A stretch of 64,000 nt of DNA from CALMFG01 sp963666035 (lineage in GTDB: Bacteria; Bacillota; Clostridia; Christensenellales; CALMFG01), in contig CAXXJI010000006.1 of the NCBI GenBank assembly GCA_963666035.2, forward strand, positions 124,001 to 188,000, written 5' to 3'. This document shows, one piece after another, positions 44,132 through 53,092 of the stretch. Within the stretch, counting starts at the first letter, position 1, and every line of letters begins with the position of its first letter. A program made the translations under genes and the position numbers. The notes beneath the pieces are model-generated. The model was given only the letters and a program-made list of their open reading frames with translations, was not told where the DNA came from and did no database searches.

Positions 44132-45271
44132 ATGAGAAGGAAGCTACGATACGGCATGGTCGGGGGCGGACCGGGCGCATTTATCGGCGAGGCACACCGC
44201 CGGTCGATTAATCTCGACGGACAAGCCGAACTGGTGGCCGGTTGTTTCTCTCGGACGTTTGAGAAAACACTGGAGACAGGTGACACACTTGGCATTGAGC
44301 GCGAGCGGCTGTACCCGACATTTGAAGCGATGGCCAAGGCGGAAGCCGAGCGGGAGGACCGCATCGACTTTGCCGTGGTGGTCACCCCCAATTATATGCA
44401 CTATGCGGCATGTGAGGCGTTTCTGGAAGCAGGGATCCATGTATCCTGCGATAAACCCTTAACCGTAACATCCGAGCAGGGGATTGAACTGAAAAAACTG
44501 GCGCAGGAAAAAGGCTTGCAGTTTCTGGTGACCTATGGCTATTCGGGCCACGTCACCGCCATGCAGATCAAGCAGATGATCGCGGATGGCGAGATCGGCA
44601 GAGTGCGCACAGTGATGGCGGAATATCCCCAAGGCTGGTTGGCGTTCGGCGATCAGGAACTGGGCAAGCAGGGTGCGTGGCGGATTGATCCGGTAATGTC
44701 CGGGAAATCCAACTGCCTTGGTGATATCGGAACACATATTGAGAACACGGTCGCACAGATGACCGGCCTTAAGATTAAACGACTGCTGGCTAAAATGGAG
44801 ATCATTGCGGACAACCGCAAGCTGGATGACAACTCAACTGTACTGGTGGAATACGACAATGGCGCGTCCGGGGTCTATTGGTCGTCCCAAATTGCCATCG
44901 GACATGATAATGGCCTCAGGGTGCGCATCTATGGCGATAAAGGGTCGCTGATGTGGTTCCAGGAAAACCCGGAGGTATTCCAATGGGTCAAGAAGGATGG
45001 AACGCTGACTGAAATGCACCGCGGGCACAGCGGCATTGTCCCCTCGGCCGCCAAGTATCAGCGGCTGCCCAGCGGCCATACGGAAGGCTGGTTCGAGGCG
45101 ATGGCCAACCTGTATGTGAACTTTATCGACTGTGTTCATGCACAAAATGACGGGACGTTCCGACCGGAGATGATAGAATATCCGACGATTGATGACGGTA
45201 TTGTCGGAGTACAGTTTATTGAGGCTTGCATCAAGAGCTCGGACAACGGCAATATCTGGGTGGAGATGTAA
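44132..45271 (+). CDS. Gfo/Idh/MocA-family oxidoreductase
   Basis: 379 residues. Rossmann motif YGMVGGGPGAFIGEAHR, AVVVTPNYMHYAACEAFLEAG, and the catalytic Lys in the DKP variant of EKP (HVSCDKPLTV). Substrate region has QGAWRIDP...GDIGTHIENTV, with the Asp and His typical of active members. It shares with inositol- and sugar-dehydrogenases such as IolG-like or YrbE-like proteins the pattern CLGDIGTH. AAAGGAG precedes ATG. Pairs with the isomerase 21 bases downstream. No promoter visible directly upstream, as expected after a deletion. Confidence 0.9.
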   Translation: MRRKLRYGMVGGGPGAFIGEAHRRSINLDGQAELVAGCFSRTFEKTLETGDTLGIERERLYPTFEAMAKAEAEREDRIDFAVVVTPNYMHYAACEAFLEAGIHVSCDKPLTVTSEQGIELKKLAQEKGLQFLVTYGYSGHVTAMQIKQMIADGEIGRVRTVMAEYPQGWLAFGDQELGKQGAWRIDPVMSGKSNCLGDIGTHIENTVAQMTGLKIKRLLAKMEIIADNRKLDDNSTVLVEYDNGASGVYWSSQIAIGHDNGLRVRIYGDKGSLMWFQENPEVFQWVKKDGTLTEMHRGHSGIVPSAAKYQRLPSGHTEGWFEAMANLYVNFIDCVHAQNDGTFRPEMIEYPTIDDGIVGVQFIEACIKSSDNGNIWVEM

Positions 45272-45292
45272 TCAACCGAAAGGAGAAAGACG

Positions 45293-46282
45293 ATGGCAAG
45301 ACCGGTAACACTATTTACAGGGCAATGGGCGGATCTGCCGATGGAAGAGATGTGCCGCTTGGCACAGTCCATGGGTTATGATGGTCTGGAGCTGGCAACA
45401 TGGGGACAGATTGATGTCCGCAAAGCCGCGGAGGATGCGGCGTACGTGAAAGAAATGAAAGCAACACTGGAAAAATACGGACTCAGCTGTGACGCTTTGG
45501 GAGCGCATTTGACGGGTCAGTGTGTGGGCGATTTGTATGACCCCAGACTGGACGGCTTTGCACCTTCACAGTATGCGGGCCAGCCGGAAAAGATACGCGC
45601 ATGGGCGATTGAAGAGATGAAGTATACGGCCAAAGCGGCCAAAGCCATGGGCTGCTCTGTGGTCACCGGCTTTATGGGCTCGGCAGTATGGAAGTATTGG
45701 TATTCCTTCCCGCAGACATCCGAAGAGATGATTCAGGCGGCATTCGATGAGCAGGTTGCGCTGTGGGGGCCAATCTTTGACGAATTTGACGCGTGCGGTG
45801 TCAAGTTCGCTTTGGAAGTTCATCCCACAGAAATCGCATTCGACTATTATACAGCAAAACGGCTTCTGGAAACCTTTGAATACAGAAAGACCTTAGGCTT
45901 TAATTTTGACCCCAGCCATTTGATCTGGCAGGGTGTGAACCCCACCATGTTTTTGGAAGATTTTATCGACAGGGTCTATCATGTGCATATGAAGGATGCA
46001 CACGTCAATCTGAACGGCAGAAACGGCATTATTGGATCTCATCTGCCATTTGGGGATATGCGCCGCGGCTGGAACTTTGTTTCGCTGGGTCACGGAGACG
46101 TGGATTTTGATAAGATCATCCGCGTCCTGAATCAGGCAAACTACACTGGCCCTTTATCGGTGGAGTGGGAAGATTCGGGTATGGAACGTGTCTTTGGGGC
46201 GACTGAGGCGTGTGAATTTGTGAAGAAAATCAACTTTAGCAAATCCGATGTCGCTTTTGACGATGCGTTTAAAGATGATTAG
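45293..46282 (+). CDS. Sugar phosphate isomerase/epimerase (AP-endonuclease-2-like TIM barrel)
   Basis: 329 residues. Conserved segments: MGYDGLELATWG, GVKFALEVHPTEIAFDYYTAKRLLE (metal Glu), LGFNFDPSHLIWQGV (metal Asp/His), RVYHVHMKDAHV (metal His) and GPLSVEWEDSGM (metal Glu). Belongs to the IolE/IolI-like superfamily that acts on ketoses and inosose-type compounds. AAGGAG before ATG. Together with the upstream Gfo/Idh enzyme this is a typical oxidation-isomerisation pair for a polyol or sugar. Confidence 0.88.
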   Translation: MARPVTLFTGQWADLPMEEMCRLAQSMGYDGLELATWGQIDVRKAAEDAAYVKEMKATLEKYGLSCDALGAHLTGQCVGDLYDPRLDGFAPSQYAGQPEKIRAWAIEEMKYTAKAAKAMGCSVVTGFMGSAVWKYWYSFPQTSEEMIQAAFDEQVALWGPIFDEFDACGVKFALEVHPTEIAFDYYTAKRLLETFEYRKTLGFNFDPSHLIWQGVNPTMFLEDFIDRVYHVHMKDAHVNLNGRNGIIGSHLPFGDMRRGWNFVSLGHGDVDFDKIIRVLNQANYTGPLSVEWEDSGMERVFGATEACEFVKKINFSKSDVAFDDAFKDD

Positions 46283-46304
46283 GCTTAAGAAAATTGATTA
46301 AATG

Positions 46305-46375
46305 AAAAACCGGCCGCAAGCAAGCATGGTATGGATTCCTCTTCAATACATGCTACGCGAGGGTCGGTTCTTTTA
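46305..46375 (+). terminator. Terminator after the isomerase gene
   Basis: AACCGGCC (46308-46315) pairs with GGTCGGTT (46362-46369) and an inner AGCATG/CATGCT stem sits between them; CTTTTATAT follows. Confidence 0.7.
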
Positions 46376-46719
46376 TATATAAGATAATCCAAAGGTAAAA
46401 ATGAGTACGCTCATTCAAACGCATGCATGCACAAAAAGTACTGACTTAGCCTGTTGGCGGACAGCGGGTTCCAAAAGGTCGCAAGGGCTTTCAAGGGCTG
46501 AGATACTGCACAGAATAAAGTATAAAAAAGTATATCATATGATGTGGTTTTGATGGAGCATAGCATAAAAAAGTGATTATCAGGAGGGCACAGTAGCCCT
46601 CTTAAAACTTGGGGACGATCATATATTCTAAATATTGCAGGTAAGGGATTAATAACGAATAGACAACGGATTACAGTAATACTCAATAAAGCAGAATTTG
46701 CAAGTCAAGTAGATTAATA
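46376..46719. other. Intergenic region upstream of the TetR operon
   Basis: About 345 bases without a gene. It carries the second copy of the dispersed repeat and a small hairpin (GAGGGC/GCCCTC, about 46584-46599). Nothing else recognisable until the promoter. Confidence 0.45.
46458..46570 (+). repeat. Dispersed repeat, copy 2
   Basis: CACAGAATAAAGTATAAAAAAG followed by GTGGTTTTGATGGAGCATAGCATAAA corresponds to copy 1 at 30533-30594. The left part (GCGGGTTCCAAAAGG at about 46466) mirrors the CGGGTTCGAA of copy 1 only loosely. Confidence 0.5.
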
Positions 46720-46748
46720 TTGACAAAATGACTTTTCAGTCATATTAT
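46720..46748 (+). promoter_or_regulatory. Promoter of the TetR/ABC exporter operon
   Basis: TTGACA (46720-46725), 17-base spacer, TATTAT (46743-46748). The operator palindrome fills the spacer and -10. Confidence 0.8.
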
Positions 46749-46766
46749 ATGACTGAAAAGTCATTT
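46726..46766. promoter_or_regulatory. 41-bp perfect palindromic operator
   Basis: Arms 46726-46745 and 46747-46766 are perfect reverse complements (20 bp each, one central base); each arm contains ATGACTTTTCAGTCAT, itself partly symmetric, so there may be two overlapping sites. It covers the promoter and starts 17 bases before the TetR gene. Clear autorepressor site. Confidence 0.85.
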
Positions 46767-46783
46767 GTTTTGAGGATAAAAAA

Positions 46784-47422
46784 TTGCCAAAGAAAACTTT
46801 TAAGCGATTAGATGAAGAAAAAAAAGAAAGAGTTTTACGCTCTGCGATAGAGGAGTTTCAGGCACATGGGTTTGAGGGAGCAAAAATTGATATCATTGCT
46901 CAAAAAGCCGATGTAGCCAAAGGGAGCATCTACCAGTATTTTGACGATAAAAAGGCGCTTTTTTTGTATTCAATCAACTGGACAATGGAGCAGTTGATGA
47001 AGCTTATAAATGATGCAACACCGTTAAAGGAGATGGACGTTTTTGAGTATTTTCTTTCGGGCAATCGAGATCGGCTTCGACTTGTCATGAAAGAACCGCT
47101 TTTGATTTCTTATTCTGTCGATTTTTCTTCGGGCAAGTTTGGCAGCCTCACCGAGGATATCAACAAGCAGTTGAAAGAAATCAGCAATTCGTATGAGCTC
47201 TCTTTGATTGCCAAAGGCAAAGAAAAAGGCACGATTCGAAAGGATATGGACGACGAGGTGCTGCTGCTGTTTTTGCAGGGAGTGGCCGAAAAATTCAATA
47301 ATCGTACTTTGGAAATAGCGAAAAATTTCACTGAAGAGCCGACCGATGCGGAGATGGATGAAATGCAAAACCTGATGGAGAATATGGTTAAGTTATTAAA
47401 AAAAGGAATGGGAGAATTGTAA
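46784..47422 (+). CDS. TetR/AcrR-family repressor
   Basis: 212 residues. N-terminal helix-turn-helix (about 10-55) IEEFQAHGFEGAKIDIIAQKADVAKGSIYQYFDDKKALFLYSI, then a variable helical ligand domain. TTG at 46784 is the start: GAGG lies 7 bases before it and no ATG or GTG is available in frame. It should bind the 41-bp palindrome over its own promoter and release it when the exported compound binds. Confidence 0.92.
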   Translation: MPKKTFKRLDEEKKERVLRSAIEEFQAHGFEGAKIDIIAQKADVAKGSIYQYFDDKKALFLYSINWTMEQLMKLINDATPLKEMDVFEYFLSGNRDRLRLVMKEPLLISYSVDFSSGKFGSLTEDINKQLKEISNSYELSLIAKGKEKGTIRKDMDDEVLLLFLQGVAEKFNNRTLEIAKNFTEEPTDAEMDEMQNLMENMVKLLKKGMGEL

Positions 47423-47424
47423 GC

Positions 47425-48123
47425 ATGTATATTCAAATTGAAAATGTCAGGAAGAGTTACCAAACGGGTGATAAAACGACTGAAGTACTCAGAGACACCA
47501 GCTTGGCGCTGGGTAAAGGTCAGATTGGCGTCATTCTGGGACCCTCGGGCTCGGGCAAATCCACACTGATGAATCTGATCGGCGGGATAGATACGGCGGA
47601 CAGCGGAGAGATAACGGTGGACGGCGAAGTGATAACCGCATATAGCGAGAAGCAACTAAACATCTATCGTAGGAATGCGGTCGGGTTTATTTTTCAGTTT
47701 TACAATTTGGTACCCAATTTGACAGTGGCTGAGAATGTGGAATTGGTCAAAGCCATCTCCAAGTCGGCGCTGGCGCTGGACGAAGTGATGGCGGCAGTGA
47801 AGCTGATGGACAAAAAACGCAAATTCCCTAGACAGCTTTCTGGCGGAGAGCAGCAGCGCGTGGCGATTGCGCGTGCCATTGTGAAGAACCCCAAGCTCCT
47901 GTTGTGCGATGAACCGACCGGTGCGCTGGACTACGAAACATCTCGCGGAGTGCTGGCGCTTTTGCAGAGAATAAATAAGGATTTTGGCACGACGATTCTG
48001 ATGATTACTCATAATACGGCCATCAGCGAGATGGCGGATGTGGTGTTTAAGCTGCGAGACGGTGAAATTGTTGAAACCGTGAAAAACAGCACGAAGGTTG
48101 CGGCAGAAAGGATTGCGTGGTAA
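47425..48123 (+). CDS. ABC exporter ATP-binding protein (MacB/LolD type)
   Basis: 232 residues. Walker A GPSGSGKST, Q-loop FIFQFYNLVPNLTVAENVEL, signature LSGGEQQRVAIARAI, Walker B LLLCDEPTGALD, switch His in ITHN. FQFYNLVPNLT is typical of the LolD/MacB class that powers FtsX-like permeases. Two bases after the TetR stop; overlaps the permease start region. Confidence 0.93.
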   Translation: MYIQIENVRKSYQTGDKTTEVLRDTSLALGKGQIGVILGPSGSGKSTLMNLIGGIDTADSGEITVDGEVITAYSEKQLNIYRRNAVGFIFQFYNLVPNLTVAENVELVKAISKSALALDEVMAAVKLMDKKRKFPRQLSGGEQQRVAIARAIVKNPKLLLCDEPTGALDYETSRGVLALLQRINKDFGTTILMITHNTAISEMADVVFKLRDGEIVETVKNSTKVAAERIAW

Positions 48124-50363
48124 GGATGTTGCTAAGAAAAGTCGTACGCTCCATGATGGAGCATAAATCCCGCTATATCGGTTCAATCCTCCTGCTGGTG
48201 CTTTGCAGCCTCATGATGGTGATGATGGGAGGTGCGTCTCAGAATCTCGATATTGCATACCAAGCGCTTGCCAATGGGCATGTGCTGTCCGATGCGGAAT
48301 TTTCGGTGAATGCGGACACGGACATGACGGCTTTAGCCAAAGGTTTTGACGCCAGAATTGAGCAGGGTGGTACCGCTGACTGTGAGGTAAAACCAGGGCG
48401 GACACTTCGTGTGTTCGCTTTGATGGATGTGGTCAATACGCCGGCGGTGATGGAGGGGCGGCTTCCCGGACCGTCCGAGATTATGCTGGACGTTTTATTT
48501 GCTGATGCAAACGGTTATACGCTGGGGGACACACTCTCGGTAGCCGGAAAGAATTTTACCGTTTCGGGACTGTGCACACTGCCAAACTACATCTATGTAG
48601 TCGAGTCTATGGAAGTGATGATCAACGACTTTACAACCTTTGGTGTCGGCGTGGTCGACAAGGCGGATTTCGCTGAATTGCCGAATTCGAAAACGGTATA
48701 TGCTGTGCGCTTTAATCAGAGGGAAAACGTGCAGACACAAGAGACCGCGCTGAAAAACGCTTTGCGTGACGAGGGACTGAGCATTCTCGCCTGGCAGAGT
48801 GTGGGTCAAAAAGTCAACGTTTCATATATCCCAATGGAAGTGAGTACGCTAAAAAAAGCCGGTACGGCTGTGCCTGCGGTGATGCTGATTTTAACGTGCA
48901 TTCTTTTGGGTATGCTGATGATGCGAACCTTAAGAAGTGAATCCGTGCTGTTGGGAACGTTGTTTGCACAAGGGTATAAAAAGTCCGAGCTGATGCGCCA
49001 TTACCTGATGATTCCGTTCATGGTCACGATAGTTGGCTCGGTGATTGGATCGGCGGCGGGACTCGGCCTGATTGATACAATGCTGGATTTCATGATGAGT
49101 GTATTCCCGATGCCGAGAACCACCATAGTATACAACATTCCGCTTGTTCTTGTTTCGGTGCTGGTCCCCATGGTGATGCTGTGCGGATTAACCTGGCTGA
49201 TTGTTCGAAAGTCGCTGAAAGAGTCGCCTGCCGCTTTGATGCGAGGTGATGCGGCGAATGACATGATTAACATTTTGGAAAAAACGCTGAAGCTGGAAAA
49301 AGCGCCGTTCAAGAGGAAGTTTAAAATTCGCGAGCAGGTACGCAGCCTTCCCAGAAGCATTTTCCTCTTGTTTGGCATCGCGGTGGCCACCATGCTGATT
49401 CTGTACGGACTCACTTTAAAAAGCTCGATAGACTATATGCTAAACAAGGGCATTCGTGAAGCGTATAACTTAAACTATGAATATGTTTTGACATCGGTGC
49501 ACCAAGGAGAAGTACCGCCAGGAACCGAACCGTTTAATGCGGCCTATGTGACGCTGGTCGATGATGACCAGGCGGGTTTTTGGGTTTCGGGTGCAATACC
49601 GGATACCCAAATGTTAGTGCTGAAAGACCGTGAAGGAGTGGATATAAAAATTGACCAAAACACAATCACTGCGGCGTTGGCCGAGTTGATGGGGTTAAAA
49701 GTGGGCGATACCTTGGCGGTGGTGGATACCAATAACGGTAAAACACATCAAATTCAAATTGAGCAGATTGCGGATACCTATATCGGCGAATTCATGTATA
49801 TGCCGATTGCGCAATTCAACACCGAGTTTGATATGCCCAAAGGTTCATATCTCGGCGTTTGGAGCAAAGAAAAGCTTAATTTCGGGGAAGGGGAGGTGGC
49901 TCAGATTAAATCAATCGATGCGATTGTCGCGGGTTTTGCCGAGCTGACCAATCAGATGGGAGCCATGATCTATTCGCTGTTTATTTCCGCGTTTATCGTG
50001 GGGCTCATCATTATCTATATTGTTACAGGGCTTGTGATTGAGGAGAGTAAAAAAACTATATCGCTGATGAAGGTGTTTGGATATACGCCAAAAGAGATTA
50101 ATCAGCTGATACTGAACAGCAATACACTGATTGTGATCCTTGGGTACTTGTTGGGGATTCCGGCTTTGCTCGGAACAGTTGGGGCGCTGTATCGATCTTT
50201 AACCCAGAGTATGCAGATGGTGCTTCCGGTTCGTCTGAATGCACTGTATATGCTCATTGGGTTCATAGTTGTCATTCTGACGTATAAGGTGGCCAATTGG
50301 ATGAGCAGAAAGAAAGTGGCTAAAATCCCGATGAGTGAGGCACTGAAAGCTGGAACGGAATAG
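48117..50363 (+). CDS. ABC exporter permease with two FtsX-type domains
   Basis: 748 residues. N-terminal membrane helix (about 18-40), a large extracellular region (about 45-235), three membrane helices (about 245-370), a second helix and extracellular region (about 400-610), and a final three-helix FtsX block (about 615-735; VIEESKKTISLMKVFGYTPKEINQLIL is the coupling motif). No MacB-type periplasmic partner is present. GTG at 48117 has AAAGGA four bases before it; ATG 48126 is a possible alternative. Likely exports a lipid, peptide or drug, controlled by the upstream TetR. Confidence 0.88.
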   Translation: MVRMLLRKVVRSMMEHKSRYIGSILLLVLCSLMMVMMGGASQNLDIAYQALANGHVLSDAEFSVNADTDMTALAKGFDARIEQGGTADCEVKPGRTLRVFALMDVVNTPAVMEGRLPGPSEIMLDVLFADANGYTLGDTLSVAGKNFTVSGLCTLPNYIYVVESMEVMINDFTTFGVGVVDKADFAELPNSKTVYAVRFNQRENVQTQETALKNALRDEGLSILAWQSVGQKVNVSYIPMEVSTLKKAGTAVPAVMLILTCILLGMLMMRTLRSESVLLGTLFAQGYKKSELMRHYLMIPFMVTIVGSVIGSAAGLGLIDTMLDFMMSVFPMPRTTIVYNIPLVLVSVLVPMVMLCGLTWLIVRKSLKESPAALMRGDAANDMINILEKTLKLEKAPFKRKFKIREQVRSLPRSIFLLFGIAVATMLILYGLTLKSSIDYMLNKGIREAYNLNYEYVLTSVHQGEVPPGTEPFNAAYVTLVDDDQAGFWVSGAIPDTQMLVLKDREGVDIKIDQNTITAALAELMGLKVGDTLAVVDTNNGKTHQIQIEQIADTYIGEFMYMPIAQFNTEFDMPKGSYLGVWSKEKLNFGEGEVAQIKSIDAIVAGFAELTNQMGAMIYSLFISAFIVGLIIIYIVTGLVIEESKKTISLMKVFGYTPKEINQLILNSNTLIVILGYLLGIPALLGTVGALYRSLTQSMQMVLPVRLNALYMLIGFIVVILTYKVANWMSRKKVAKIPMSEALKAGTE

Positions 50364-50442
50364 AGGGCGTGATGATTCAGCCTAAATAAGTACTGATGGA
50401 AATAATTATCAGGTAGAGAAATAAACTCATATCCGATATAAT

Positions 50443-50470
50443 AAACCTCTATAAATTCTATGGAGGTTTT
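50443..50470 (+). terminator. Terminator of the ABC exporter operon
   Basis: AAACCTC (50443-50449) pairs with GAGGTTT (50463-50469), inner bases AT-rich, followed by TATT. Confidence 0.6.
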
Positions 50471-50477
50471 ATTCTGA

Positions 50478-50714
50478 GCAAAAAAGCAAGCAGAAGAACT
50501 GGAGAATGAAAGGATTAAGCAGCTGTTATCGGAATTTAGCATATGGAAAAGAATTGCCGATGTAATATTGAGGAGCCGAGGATTCTCTCATGATGAAATC
50601 GGGCAGGCAGAAAAACTGGGTTACATTGAATGCCACAGTACGACGGCATGGGGAGACCGTGTATTTAAGATTAACGACAGAGGTCTTTTGTTAAAAGGTC
50701 AAAATAATGCATAA
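50478..50714 (+). pseudogene. Orphan coding fragment of unknown function
   Basis: Seventy-eight codons stay open to a TAA at 50712, beginning AKKQAEELENERIKQLL and including RIADVILRSRGFSHDEIGQAEKLGYI and VFKINDRGLLLKG. The composition is protein-like (charged helix, then a compact part), but there is a TGA just before it and no usable start until a late TTG. Probably the 3' end of a lost gene. I do not recognise it. Confidence 0.4.
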
Positions 50715-50869
50715 TTGAGCTTACAGCAAAGGCGCGGCGAGCAGGGTGGCCGAAGAGATGAAGCACATGAATTGTCTGCGGCGGGAGCGATAAAATCTGA
50801 AATTAATATGCAAAATCGGCACCGTCGCTTGCAACCCAACTGTTCACAAAATATTTGTTGGGTAAAACA

Positions 50870-50897
50870 TTGATTTAATCCACGAGTGTGCTATAAT
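50870..50897 (+). promoter_or_regulatory. Promoter of the DEAD-box helicase gene
   Basis: TTGATT (50870-50875), 16-base spacer, perfect TATAAT (50892-50897). Confidence 0.7.
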
Positions 50898-50903
50898 GGA
50901 TCA

Positions 50904-51143
50904 AATTATAAATATATAAATAATGATCGCAATTAAACAAACTTACTATATTCAGTTTTTGTCTATAATTTAGGTTTTATATGTCAATGGGCGAGAAGAC
51001 AAAAGCACCTTCTCAGTGATTTCATTCCAAATATCTAAAAAGCAATTTAATCATTTTTCTTTAAACTGTTTGATATGAACGCGTGATTAAGCATATTCGA
51101 TGACATTTTTGATTGCACGCATACCAAACATGAAGGAGAAAAA
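50904..51143 (+). other. Long 5' leader of the DEAD-box helicase mRNA
   Basis: If transcription starts about seven bases after the TATAAT, the untranslated leader is about 240 bases, AT-rich with no open frame of note. Long leaders are usual for cold-shock-type helicase genes, where they control translation or mRNA stability. No known riboswitch recognised. Confidence 0.45.
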
Positions 51144-52736
51144 ATGAAGCAAAAAGATTTTAATGAACTCGGTCTATCACCGGAGGTTTATTCGGCGATA
51201 GAAAAAATGAATTACACTGAACCGACTCAAATTCAGGCACAGGCGATTCCGCTGATTCTGGAAGGGCGGGATGTGATTGGTCAATCCCAAACAGGAACCG
51301 GGAAAACCATGGCTTTCGGCCTGCCCGCTACTGATATGGCCAATACGAACAACAGAGCGGTTCAAGTCCTGGTGCTGTGCCCCACTAGAGAGTTGGCGCT
51401 GCAGGCGGCGAATGAGCTTGGCAAAGCTGCGGCATTTAAACGGGGCATCAGTGTGGTCGCTGTTTTTGGTGGAGCGCCCATAGAGCCTCAAATCAAAGCA
51501 CTGAAAAAAGGCGCTCAAATTGTTATCGGTACACCAGGCCGGGTGATGGATCATATGCGGCGAAGAACGCTGAAACTTGGTGCACTTAAATTGGCCGTTC
51601 TGGATGAAGCGGATGAGATGCTGAACATGGGATTTAGGCATGATATGGAGACTATTTTAGTCGATGCACCTAAAGACCGGGTTACAGTTATGTTTTCAGC
51701 GACGATGTCCAAAGAGATTATGCGCTTGACCAAAAACTTTCAAAAAGATGCCGTTTTTATTAAGTCGGGAGAAAGCAACCTCACTGTAAACGCGATTGAC
51801 CAGTGGCACACCTTGGTGGACAGAAGCAAGAAATCAGATGCGATTGTACGACTATTGACCGTGCACAGACCGCAAATGGCGCTGGTTTTCTGCAATACAA
51901 AACGGATGGTGGATACATTAACCGAACGGCTTAAGCAACACAATATTACCGCGGCAGCCTTGCACGGCGATATGGATCAGCATGCGCGGAATCGAGTCAT
52001 GAGAAGTTGTCGCGATGGAAGGATTTCTGTATTGATTGCAACTGACGTAGCCGCTAGAGGGATAGATGTCGATGGAATTGAAATGGTGATTAACTATGAT
52101 ATTCCAAAAGATACCGAATACTATGTGCATCGCATAGGACGTACGGGAAGAGCAGGCCGTTCCGGTAAGGCGGTGACTTTGATCTCCGGCAAGGAAGGCC
52201 AGCACGAAATCAAACAACTGGAGCGGTTTATAAAAACCAATATTCCGTTTAAGAAAATGCCGACCGAAGCCGAAGCTGATGTGGAGAAAAATCGTCAGTT
52301 GGCTGACAAAATAAAAGCAGTGATGGCCAATAAGCCAAGCAAAAAAAATATGGCGTTAATCACAAGCTTAGTGAATGAGGGTTGTGATGCAAAAGAGATT
52401 GCGGCAGCATTACTGCATATGTTAACTGAAGATGTCTTACCGGATGAAGAGCCGGCGCAGAAAAAAACGTATGGCAATACCGGTGCGCAAAGCGGGATGG
52501 TGCGTTTCTTTATCAACATGGGGAAAATGGACCAGGTTGCGGCGAAGGATATTGTCGGGTGCATAGCCGGCGAAACAAAAATTCGAGGTTCAGAGATTGG
52601 CAAAATTGACGTATTTGATAAATTTTCGTTTGTGGAAGTGCCAGAGACACACGCATCGATAGTTCAAGGGACCATGCACGGCGTTATGATGAAAGGTCGG
52701 AAGATGAGTTTTGAACCCGCAGCAGGACGGAATTAG
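51144..52736 (+). CDS. DEAD-box RNA helicase with DbpA-type RNA-binding domain
   Basis: 530 residues. Q motif FNELGLSPEVYSAIEKMNYTEPTQIQ, motif I QTGTGKT, motif II DEAD, motif III SAT, motif VI HRIGRTGRAGRSG. The C-terminal domain (about 445-525; GMVRFFINMGKMDQVAAKDIVGCIAGET) is the DbpA-type RNA-binding fold that recognises 23S rRNA hairpin 92 in the E. coli/B. subtilis proteins. Role: ribosome assembly or RNA unwinding, likely cold-related. GAAGGAG before ATG. Close to B. subtilis DbpA (YxiN), but also to CsdA/CshA, so no symbol is given. Confidence 0.92.
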   Translation: MKQKDFNELGLSPEVYSAIEKMNYTEPTQIQAQAIPLILEGRDVIGQSQTGTGKTMAFGLPATDMANTNNRAVQVLVLCPTRELALQAANELGKAAAFKRGISVVAVFGGAPIEPQIKALKKGAQIVIGTPGRVMDHMRRRTLKLGALKLAVLDEADEMLNMGFRHDMETILVDAPKDRVTVMFSATMSKEIMRLTKNFQKDAVFIKSGESNLTVNAIDQWHTLVDRSKKSDAIVRLLTVHRPQMALVFCNTKRMVDTLTERLKQHNITAAALHGDMDQHARNRVMRSCRDGRISVLIATDVAARGIDVDGIEMVINYDIPKDTEYYVHRIGRTGRAGRSGKAVTLISGKEGQHEIKQLERFIKTNIPFKKMPTEAEADVEKNRQLADKIKAVMANKPSKKNMALITSLVNEGCDAKEIAAALLHMLTEDVLPDEEPAQKKTYGNTGAQSGMVRFFINMGKMDQVAAKDIVGCIAGETKIRGSEIGKIDVFDKFSFVEVPETHASIVQGTMHGVMMKGRKMSFEPAAGRN

Positions 52737-52754
52737 ATAATGCAAATATTAATT

Positions 52755-52795
52755 AGGGCAGCTTTTTGAATAAAATTCAAAGGACTGCCCTTCTC
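52755..52795 (+). terminator. Hairpin after the helicase gene
   Basis: AGGGCAG (52755-52761) pairs with CTGCCCT (52785-52791), and GAAT/ATTC pair inside. The T-run is short (TTCTC), so efficiency is uncertain. Confidence 0.55.
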
Positions 52796-52858
52796 ATATG
52801 CAAATCAAGTTCTCTTCATGATAAATGAACGGTTCAAATTAAAAAAAGGTTAACACAG

Positions 52859-53092
52859 ATGAAAATGAAAAGAATCAAACTCTCGTTTGGCGAAGAAGGG
52901 GCTAATGCAATAACACATGGAATTGGAGCGGCGCTCAGTTTCGCGGCGCTGGTTTTACTGATAGTAACCAGTGTAAGATACGGCAGCAGTCCTGATATCA
53001 CGGGAGCTGTGGTGTTTGGCGTCAGTATGTTCTTTCTGTATATGATGTCCACCCTATTGAGATTACCGATATCAGCGATTCGGGCGACGTAA
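52859..53092 (+). pseudogene. Truncated hemolysin III-family gene (5' part)
   Basis: The first about 62 residues (FGEEGANAITHGIGAALSFAALVLLIVTSVRYG, GVSMFFLYMMSTL) match the N-terminus of hemolysin III/YqfA-type membrane proteins, which are about 210 residues. After STL, where YHA should follow, the reading becomes LRLPISAIRAT-stop, foreign sequence. The gene is cut at about 53045 and joined to an unrelated gene end. AAAAAGG lies before ATG, so a short peptide may still be made. Confidence 0.75.
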
